A program made the translations under genes and the position numbers. The notes under the pieces were generated by a model. It searched no databases and was not told the origin of the DNA. It saw only the letters and a program-made list of their open reading frames with translations. Shown piece by piece: positions 13,977 to 24,800 of a stretch of DNA of 32,500 bases; the first letter of the stretch is position 1, and every line of letters starts with the position of its first letter. The stretch spans positions 30,192,654 to 30,225,153 of the forward strand of contig CM022679.1 of the NCBI GenBank assembly GCA_012295275.1, in the 5' to 3' direction. This DNA comes from Chrysomallon squamiferum (taxonomy: Eukaryota; Mollusca; Gastropoda; Neomphalida; Peltospiridae).

Positions 13977-16900
13977 GTAAGGGACATAACTTCCAGAATT
14001 CTGTGAAGTAAATTTTATCATTATTTACAATTAGTAGTGAACAGGTTTGTATGTTGATTCAGATTGCAAAAACTCCTATTATTAAGTAAGAAAGTATTTC
14101 ATTAAAAAAAAATATATTTTTATTAAGCTTCCTTTCAAAATGTTTTCATATTTTACTTTACTTTGTATGTTGATTCAGATTGCAAAAACTCCTATTATTA
14201 AGTAAGAAAGTATTTCATTAAAAAAAAATATATTTTTGTTAAGCTTCCTTTCAAAATGTTTTCATATTTTACTTTACTGCAACCAATTTTTTTTAATTAC
14301 ACTGCATATTATTTGCTTCATTTAATTTTTGTTGTTTTTATTTTAATTTTTAGAACGATCAATAAACTATCTGTTTCCAATCCAGGCAAAAACATTTAAT
14401 GCTATACTTGAGGGCAAAGATGTCATTGCCAGAGCTCGTAAGTGTATTTGAATTTAATTTCTTATTGTAGCATTAATTTTCTTAATAATGCTACTTCTAA
14501 TAACTGGGAATAACCCATGTATTTTATTATTTTTGATACATTATAAAGTTTTTTTCTTTATTCAAAATAGTTAAAGAATAGTTATAAAAATGTAATTATT
14601 ATCCTAAAATCCAGTACTGATTCACTGTTTCTGTTATGCTGTTTATTTAAAAAAAAAAATACATGACCAGGTGGTGGGGAAATACTCTTGAAACATAGCT
14701 GTTAAGAAAAACTGACAATATAAGTATTTACTTAAACTTTTCATGAGTTTCTAGTATTCTCTTGCTGAGAATAGGAAGATGATGCAGTAGATTAAATATG
14801 TACAAAAATGTATTCACTTGGTTTCCCAATATGGTTTTAATATTTGGTCTATTCTTTCAGGAACCGGAACTGGAAAAACAGTAAGTATTAGAACATACAT
14901 GGTGTACTGTACTGAAAGACTGTAACCTGACAGACTGTTAGAACTTTAAAGCTTCAGTGTAATTTTCAGTAACTGAAAAAACAAATCACACTTAAACAAA
15001 CACACGCACGCACACAGAAACATTTCAAGTGTTTATTCTTTTCCTTTGTGGTGGTGATTTTTATTTTTATCTGGTATTTGAGGTCTAGAGTCACCTGTTT
15101 GACTTGACAGTGACTTGTGGGTGCTAAAGATCTCAAACATTAATTTTTCAATGACTATGTCCCAGTCACCATCAACTTGTTGGTGAATGGATGCCTTATT
15201 TTGATACAGAATCACTGAATTTGAAAGAAGAATTTTTTTTTTTTTTTTTTTTTTTTTGTCATCAGTAATGTCTCATTTGAGTTAAAACACAATTAAGATA
15301 CCATGTTGTTAGAAATGTATGATTCTCAACTGTATCCTTAATAAGTTTTATATTCTCACTAGAAGAAGAAGGTATTTCTGTGTTTATTCTTTTGTGTAGC
15401 CTTTACAGTAAAAGAAACCTTGCTGCTAATCATGTATGATGTAAATAATATTGTCATAAGTCAGATTACAAAATGAAATATTAAAAAAAATCCTTTAACA
15501 TGAGAGAAATATATTCAGTTGTCATCTGCAAGCAGTTGTAAACTGCATTAGTACTGTTCAGTTTAACTAAACAACTCATACCTAATAACTACTAAAATAA
15601 AAATAAACAAATTATTATTAAAAATTTAAAATCATTTAAAATTTTCATTACTTACAATACAAGTTGATAATAAAACAAAGCTTTGCATATATCAGATAAA
15701 GATAATTAAGAAAATATTGTGTATTTGTTCTTATGCATGCATGTGAAAATGGTTTGATGTACTATAAATCTGAGGTCTAGAGTCACCTGTTTGACTTGAC
15801 AGTGACTTGTGGGTGCTAAAGATCTCAAACATTAATTTTTCAATAACTATGCTCCAGTCACCATTAACTTGTTGCTGAATGGATGCCTTATTTTGATACA
15901 AACTCGGATACACTGATAAAAAAAAGAGCTAAAAATCAAATGATAGATGAAACAAAATTAGCACTTGGAGATGAGTTATTGTCAGTTTTGAATCTCAGCA
16001 GTATTTTGTTATCAGAAAAATGTCTAATGTGGAGGATGCTGTTTAGTGGCAGTAAGTTTCTTAACTGGTTACAGAAACTTTCCTAATCAGTGCACTAATT
16101 TCCATTTCCAAAAAGTATTTTAAAGGAAAAATATCACTTGTTGGTTAAATGTGTGATTGCATAGGGTTTCCTTTCTCGTATCATTTTTATAATTAAATTA
16201 CAGATAACCTGGTAATTTTAGATAGTAAAACATTGAAAGTAACACCTTTTTAATTGTATATTGGTTTGTTTTTAACACAATACATTTATTGTAAGAACAG
16301 TTTTAAAGTATTGTTTAATCCAAAATGCAGAGAAATTTGAATTATATAAAACTAAGAAATACACAAGTTGCATAATACAAAACAGTAAAAATAGAAATAA
16401 AATGGGGCATTACTTGTCCTGTATGTATTTAAAGATTCAATCCTAGTTAATAGTTGTTAATGTTAATTTTCAGTTTAATATAGCATCCACAACAGAAGAT
16501 CAATCATGGAAATAAAATGCTATATCGCTGTAAATTGAACATTGTAAATATCTTTTGGGTTGTTAAAATTTCTAAGATATTTGTAAATATCTGTATCTGT
16601 TTTTTATTTGTTCATGTATTTGAGGTCTAGAGTCACCTGTTTGACTTGACAGTGACTTGTGGGTGCTAAAGATCTCAAACATTAAATTTTTCAACAACTA
16701 TGCTCCAGTCACCAACTCGTTGCTGAATGGATGCCTTATTTTGATACAACACTTCCAAGAATACTACAGGTACTAAAATACCCAGGAAATGTTGAGTTGA
16801 AATCGGTATTCATTGAGTAAAGCAAGTTTATTTTGAATTTCTAAACAACCAGTAGTTCATTCTCTTGCATCAGAGATTCAGAACGGACATATTAAAGTTT

Positions 16901-18854
16901 CGTGCTAGCATCTGTTAAAAATGTACACATGCTTTCATCCTAACCAGTGAGTTGATTTCTTAAACAGAAGAACATTACCGATAATATTTGTTTGTTTTTT
17001 AATTAAGAAATTTCAGTATAAATATTGTTTATTGCTACAAAAATAATGAAATATTCTTTGTAATACAAAGGCCTGGCCAAAACACTTTCATCTGAAATAA
17101 ACTTAAAAGAATAATTGTCAAAAATTGTGGATGATAAATAGTGCATCAGAAAATGGATTGTAAAAATGTTTTGCTTTTACATAATATATCTATTTATACA
17201 GTTGAGTTCTAGAGTCACCTGTTTGACTTGACAGTGACTTGTGGGTGCTAAAGATCTCAAACATTAATTTTTCAACAACTATGCTCCAGTCACCACCAAC
17301 TTGTTGATGAATGGATGCCTTATTTTGATACAAAATAACAGTTCTAAAAAAACACAAAAAAAATCTATAAAACATAAATTGTGTAAGTTTTATATTGTTC
17401 TGGCCACTGACACATCAAAATCAGATATTTGTGCTTTTAATTCTCTGGTGGTTTAGCCTTTGCTATAAAACAAATCAAGTAAATAATTTCTCTCAAGTTG
17501 GATTACAATGAAGATATATTAAAACATCATTTAAAAAAAATATATTGGGTTGTCATCAGTAAGCAGTTATTCAGTTACACTGCTTTTAGTATTATTCAGA
17601 ATTGTTAAACTCGTACCTACGTAACCTAGAAAGTATTAAAATAAAAAATTAAACCAAATTTTTGTTAAACAATTAAGTTTAAAATTTGCGTTACTTGAAA
17701 TACAACTAGATAATAAAGCATAAAGTGCTGCATGCATCAGATAAAGAAAAAGGATTTATTTGTGTTTGAGGTCTAGAGTCACCTGTTTGACTTGACAATG
17801 ACTTGTGGGTGCTAAAGATCTCAAACATTAAATTTTCAATGACTGCCCCAGTCACCATTAACTTGTTGATGAATGGATGCCTTATTTTGATAGTTAGTCA
17901 AATTTGAAAAAAAAATGGGTACTAAAATATCAGTAACGTGTTTTTTCTGTTTCTTTGTTGTTGAAATTGGTAAAAGTTTTATTTTGATTTCTAACAAACG
18001 ACCTATAGTTAGTTCTGTGGATCTGTCTGCATCTTAGCTGGTGATAGAAACATACAGGAATATATCCAGATAGATTAGTGATTCAGTTTTTGTGCTAGCA
18101 TTTGTTAAAATGTACACATGTAAAATAGCTTTATCCTAAGCAGTGAGTTGGTTTGTTAATCGGAAGAACATGTCCAGTATTTTTAACTTAAGAAAATTCT
18201 GGGTAAATATTTTTTACTGCTGCAAGATAATAAAATATTGTTCAAAGTCTGGCCAAAACTCTTTAATCAGAAATGGACACTTTAAATAACTATTATGAAA
18301 TGTTGGGGATTATAAATTGTATATCAGAAACCAGAATATATTCCTGTTTTGACATATTAAACTTAAGTATTGTCTTTATTATATATTTGAGATCTAGAGT
18401 CACCTGTTTGACTTGACAGTGACTTGTGGGTGCTAAAGATCTCAAACATTAATTCTTCAATGACTATGCCCCAGTCACCATCAACTTGTTGGTGAATGGA
18501 TGCCTTATTTTGATACAGTCACATAACAGCTCTGAGAAAATGGACTACAGGTACTAAAATATGCAGTAAATGTTTTTTCATTATTGTTATTTTAGTTGAA
18601 ATCGGTATTCATTCAGTAAAATAAGTTCATTTTGAGTCTTATGAATAAGCTATAATTCAGTGTAAGCATCTGTTCAGCTGGATCAGTGATTCAGAACTGA
18701 CACAAGAAAGTTTTGTGCTAGCTTTTATTAAAATGTATACATATACAATAGTTTCATCCTAACCAGTGAGTTGATTTTTATGCAGAATAATTGTTCAGTG
18801 GATAAATAATAAAGCAGAAATGTGAATGTAAAAATATATTAGTTTTCACTGTGT

Positions 18855-18886
<32 letters not shown>

Positions 18887-21800
18887 CTGAGATCTAGAGT
18901 CACCTGTTTGACTTCACAGTGACTTGTGGGTGCTAAAGATCTCAAACATTAATTCTTCAATTACTATGTCCCAGTCACCACCAACTTGTTGCTGAATGGA
19001 TGCCTTATTTTGATACAGACTTGTATAACACTTCTTAGAAAATGGGTTTTAGGTCCTGAAATATCCAGTAAATGTTTTTTTTTATTATTATTATTATTAT
19101 TCCAGTTGTAATCAGTATTCATTCAGTAAAGCAAGTTTATTTTGAGGTTCTAATGAACAGGTTTTTGCTAATCACAGGATCACACAGGAGTATATCCATT
19201 TAGATCAGTGATTCAGAACTGACACAAAAGACTGTACTAGCTTTTGTTAAGATGTACATTATGTACAATAGTTTTATCCTAACCAGTGAGCTAATTTTTA
19301 TACAGAATTATATAACAATTGTTTAACAGATAAATAATATAGCAGAAACATGAATATAAAAATAGTATTAGTTTTCATTGTGTATTGTATATATATGTGT
19401 ATATATATTTGAGTTCTAGAGTCACCTGTTTGACTTGACAGTGACTTGTGGGTGCTAAAGATCTCAAACATTAATTCTTCAACAACTATGCTCCAGTCAC
19501 CACCAGCTTGTTGGTGAATGGATGCCTTATTTTGATACAAACTAACAGTTCTAAGATTTACAAGAAATTGTTTTAATTTAGATGAATTCACTACTCACTG
19601 AGTAAAACAAGTTTATTTTGAGATTCCTGCAAACAACAGGTATTTCACTATTTGCAACTTTCTGAATCTTAGCTTTCTGAATCATACAGGAATATATCCA
19701 GTTAGATCAGTGATTCATAACTGGCATGTTAAAATTCTGGACTAGCATTTTTTGAAATGTACACATGTACAGTATTTTAATCCAAACAAGTGAGTTGGTT
19801 TCTTGTATAGAATGCAGTTAAGTGGATAAACAGTATAGGATAAATGTAAATATAAAGATGGTTCAGTTTATTAAAGTTGTGTATTTTGTGCATATATTTA
19901 TATATTTGAGGTCTAGAGTCACCTGTTTGACTTGACATTGACTTGTGGGTGCTAAAGATCTCAAACATTAATTTTTCAACAACTATGCTCCAGTCACCAA
20001 CTTGTTGCTGAATGGATGCCTTATTTTGATACAAACTTGTATAACCAATCAAAGAAAATGAGTTGCAGGTTCTGAAATTTCCATTATCTCTGAACCTTAT
20101 TTTGATAGTTTTATGTGTAAAGTGTTTGATGATGATGTTGATTTGCACTGTCCTGTTTGTTAAAACTTGCTCTTGCATTACAAAGAAATTGTATACAAAC
20201 ATACAGCTCTATGAGATTAATGATACAAATTATCTTCTGAATGCTAATATGGGGCCTATATACTAAGGTTCAGTGTAGACTAAAGAGGTGCTTTTATGGC
20301 CACCTGTCAAAAAAACTAAATTGACAGCAGTCTGTATAAACCAGTGATTATATATATCCACTAGAGAAGTAAACACAACACAAGTTACGGTGTGTTAATT
20401 ATTTAATTATGATACAAATGATAATACACAGTAAAACAATCAATAAAACATGTATTTAAATATTTATTTTTTTGAAGAGCTAAGATCATGTTGGTAACCA
20501 CAGGAAGTGTTTACTGACACAGATTAACTATATATTACTCCCTATTAAATGGCTTACCATACTCTCCCATAAACAAAATGCCATTCACATTCATTCATTC
20601 TCTGCCTGACTACTAGCTATCACTTCTTGCTCTTTTTTTTTGTTATTTTATTATTAGTTTGAATTTCTGAGAAATATCATTTGGTTTTATTGTAAATATT
20701 GCATTTATAATCCCCAGCTGTCATTTGCGCTGCCTCTGGTTGAAAAACTTAACAAGAAACTGGACAAGAAGCAAGGCCGGTATCCAAAGGTAAGATCCGC
20801 AAATTTTAATTCTGAGATTTTTTTTTTTTTAAATCTCATTGTTACTATTAGCAACAATCCTATCCATTTTTAAGTTTAATTTTTCATCCTGTTAGAAGAA
20901 TTAAATTTAGATATAAATTATACCTGTTTAAGGCCCTTTTATGGGAAAAAAATATGTATATTTTAACATGTATATATATCTAAAAATAATCTACTGGAAT
21001 ATTTCAGGTGTTGGTCATGGCACCAACTAGGGAACTGGCAAGACAAGTTGCAGAAGATTTCAAGTCAGTTTCCAAGTTAGACGTGCTGGTTATATATGGA
21101 GGAACTCCATATGGTCCTCAAGGTTTGAATTTTAACATCAGAAAAATCATATATCAATTTTTAGATTTCTATATTTCTAAGATAAATCGAAAATGTGAAA
21201 TGAAAAGGTTACCTCTGAATTATTTTTTTTTTTCTTCTAAAATTGTTTCGTTTAATTTTTTATTATAAATTAAATACAAGTAAACCATTTATTGTTAGTG
21301 CTGTTGCTCTCATTATTGTTATCACTGACATTTTACTTCATTATTGAAATCAACCTTTCTTGTTAATGTTTGTTTCATTTCTTTCAGAAGCTAGAAAACT
21401 AAACAAAAAAAAAAAAAAGTCTCGCATATATTTTTAGTTAATGAATTTTTTTTTTAAATTTCTTTATCCTTCAAATGATTAATTCATTTTAATTTTTTTT
21501 TTATCAGAATCGGCTCTGCTGAATGGAGTGGACGTTGTAGTTGGAACACCTGGACGGATTCTGGACCACGTACAAAAAGAAAATCTTGTTTTGAAGAAAA
21601 TAAAGCATGTTGTGTTAGATGAAGTGGATCAGATGCTGGATATGGGTTTTGCTGATTCCGTACAAGAAATTCTAACTGGAGCATACGAGAGAGGTAAATA
21701 CAGTGTGTTAAATAAGCAACACTGTAATTAATTTAATCATATTCCTAGGAAGTTAATGTTTAAATAAGCAAGACTGTAATAAATTTAATCATATTCCTAG

Positions 21801-24800
21801 GAAGTTAATGTTTAAATAAGCAAGACTGTAATAAACATAATCATGTTCTTAGGAAGTTAATGTTTAAATTTAAAGTCTTTTCTGTTAAAATTTAACGATT
21901 TTTTGTAAGATTGTATCCTGTGTTTGCTTACCAGAGGTCTTTGTATTCCATGTTCATTTGAAATGTGTAATAAATAAATAAATATAATTACAGAATTAAA
22001 TATATAAATAAATAACTCAGTCAAACGTTAGTTCATTGGTATAAAATTAATACAGACATAAATTACTCTAATAACACTATTTAAATAAGTTCAGGAGTTA
22101 ATCTCTTTCTTTATTTGAAATACCATGGTTTTTCTGAAGATCCACTGAACATATTTTCATTGACTTAGCAAGTAATTGTTGTTGTAAACAGTATTTGCAT
22201 ATTTCTCGTAAACAGTATTGTAAACATCTGTTGTAAGCAGTGTTTGTATATTTCAGAGAACACCAAGAAGAGACCGCAGACACTTCTGTTTTCTGCAACT
22301 GTGCCGCGCTGGGTTCTAGAAATGGCCAAGAAGTACATGAAGGGCGACATTTTCAGAGTGGACTTAGTCGGCGAACAGAAAAACAAGACTTCCACCACAG
22401 TCAAGGTGAGAGAAAGAAATGAGACAAAAATGTGCTTTTGTTCCTCTTTGATGTGTAATGAGTCTTGGATTATGTGTGTTTCTGGTCTGGTGTGTCAGAC
22501 CAGTGCATGTGTGTGCGCAGCGCATTGTTGTAGCGATGATGAAAATACACAGTACGTTAATTTTGCTGGTAAATCACAAGTTTAACAGTGATTTTTGTAC
22601 AGGAAGGAAAATGGGGGGGGGATTTATTTTGACTGATGTGAGAAAAAGCACCTTTATCATAAATAACAAATATACTTTAACACAAAATTTTTATTTTATT
22701 TTATTTTATTTTATTTTATTTTATTTTATTTTATTTTATTTTTATTTTTGGCCCTGTCTAAAAACATATTAAGTATTATCATTGTTATTTTTGTGTCACT
22801 GTTTCAGCACCTGGCTATCAAGTGCAGTTACTGGGACAGGGCTGCTATGATTGGAGACATCCTGCAGGTGTACAGTGGGTCTCACGGCCGCGCCCTTGTC
22901 TTCTGTCAGACCAAGAAAGATGCCGATGAGCTGACGGTCAGCTCAGCCATCAAAGTCGAATCTCATGTCATGCATGGAGATGTTCCGCAGGAGAAAAGGG
23001 AAAGAGTTTTAAAGGTATTTAAACTGTTTTTATATTTTGTTGTTGCTGAGGAAGAGGGTTGTAAAACATTGGCAGAGGACTAGTATACACAATAATGGCC
23101 CACAGGAGCATTTTAAAGAGACTAGTCATGAATGTATTGAATCTAATAATGATTTAGACATGATTAGTTATTTACTTGTTTTATCCAGTAGTAAATTATT
23201 TGTAAAATGGCTGTATGTGACTGTTGTCTATATATTTCAATGCAACATGTACCCATAAGTAACACAAAAAAAAGTAAATGGCAATCTCAATGCATTGCCC
23301 ACCCGATTTCATGTCCCTTTTTTCTTTTCTTTTTTTTCTCTCTCCACTAGTTCATTTTTATATAATATTGCTGGATTTAAAAACCACCGATATATTTATT
23401 TAAAGTTACTGTGATATTTATTTTTAAAATGTTCACGTGCATTTGAGATTGTTACTATTTTTAGAATTATTATTATATATATAAAGATTGATATTAAAGT
23501 TTATTTAAGGTGTTTATGGTGGTAAACTTGTGTTTTGTAGGGTTTTAAAGAAGGAAAGTACAAAGTTCTTGTTACTACCGATGTAGCAGCTCGTGGCCTT
23601 GACATTCCTGAAGTTGACCTCGTTATTCAGTGCAATCCACCAAAGGTCAGAAGTGATTTTGAGTTTATATTTAATTCTTTTATTTACAGATTTTTTAATT
23701 TCATATGATTTAAATCTTGTATGATTAATTTGTTAACTGTAACTTGTTATTTGAGTAAGCTAATGGGAAGTTGTCACATTGCCTCTCCAGTTAAATTTGT
23801 CAGAGTTTCCATCTGAATCTGATCAGCAGCTGACATACTTAAGTTGTAATAACAGAAGTGTTAAACCACATAACATAAAAATTACCAATACTTGAATGTT
23901 TAATTGTTGATGGTAGATAATTACCCATAATCATAAAAATAAACTCAACAAATGAACAAGTGTCTAAATGATAAAGCTGCCAATTGGAGAAAAATTAAAC
24001 TGTCTGTTTTTAAACTATCTTTAAACAAAGAACTATACAATATCTGATTTTAGTTGTAATAAATAAATAAATAAATGAGAACTATTCTGATGGTTTTTGC
24101 AGGACACAGACTCGTACATACACAGGTCTGGTCGGACAGGCAGAGCAGGAAGGTCGGGTGTGTGCGTGTGTTTCTACAAACCACAGGAAGAGCAGAGTCT
24201 GCAGTTCGTAGAGCAGAAAGCTGTACGTTCAAATAACGTTTTTATCTTTGCAGTTGTAAAATCTTTGTATTGGATTTGTGTGCGTCATTGTCTTCCTCTG
24301 TTTTTGTCACTCTTTCTGTGTATCTGTTGTGTGGTGTTTATTAAATGTGATTGAGTGATCTTTAGATGTGTGAAATATATGTGAATGATTAGTTTCCTTG
24401 GAGATTTTGTTTCAAATAAAGTTACTGAAATGATTGAGATTAAATAATTTTTTTCTTGGTTTTTGCTTATTTTCAATTTTTTTAAAATCTTTTTTGTTAA
24501 AAGGGAATAAAATTTCAAAAGATTGGACCGCCTACTCCTGAAGACTTGGTGAAGGCTGCTGCTGAAGATGCTGCCAGGTCAGTAGATGACAACACTTGCT
24601 CAGATGTTGAACAAAGATTAGAATCAAAAAATTATATATAATAAAATAAACGTATTGAATGTGTATAAACACTGAGGTACTCTTTAAAAATCATATACTT
24701 GCATATTGGCCAACTTGAATCTAAGTATATATTTCTTTTCTTTCTTTTTTTTTTGTTTTTTTAATTATATATGACTCTTTTTTTTTCTTCTTAAAATTAA

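Larger units (their letters stand above)
15077..20033 (+). repeat. Tandem array of nine related units with snoRNA-like cores
   Basis: Nine cores of 129-132 nt lie in the same orientation in one helicase intron. Starts are 15077, 15769, 16619, 17201, 17765, 18386, 18886, 19408 and 19905, so spacing is 497-850 bp. Two blocks are invariant in all nine: GGTGCTAAAGATCTCAAACA (continuing TTAA), and GGATGCCTTATTTTGAT. Spacers are also homologous but much more diverged: those after cores 1 and 4 form one family, those after cores 3, 5, 6, 7 and 8 another. The array therefore arose by local duplication, with stronger constraint or homogenisation on the cores. Confidence 0.95.

Noticed and set aside
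15077-20033. tRNA-derived SINE or CRISPR-like array
   Set aside because: No pol III A/B box such as GGTTCGANNCC, no A-tail or target-site duplication at copy ends; units are local and tandem, and spacers are homologous rather than unique.
15033-20202. Recurring minus-strand peptide across array copies (for example [32 protein letters not shown])
   Set aside because: The frame is open only because the short core lacks stops on that strand. Copies 3 and 5 carry indels that break it, the flanks are not coding-like, and the H/ACA boxes fit the plus (host) strand.
20127-20240. C/D-box snoRNA suggested by TGATGATGATG and a later CTGA
   Set aside because: No terminal stem next to the boxes and no C'/D' pair; the TGA repeat is simple sequence.
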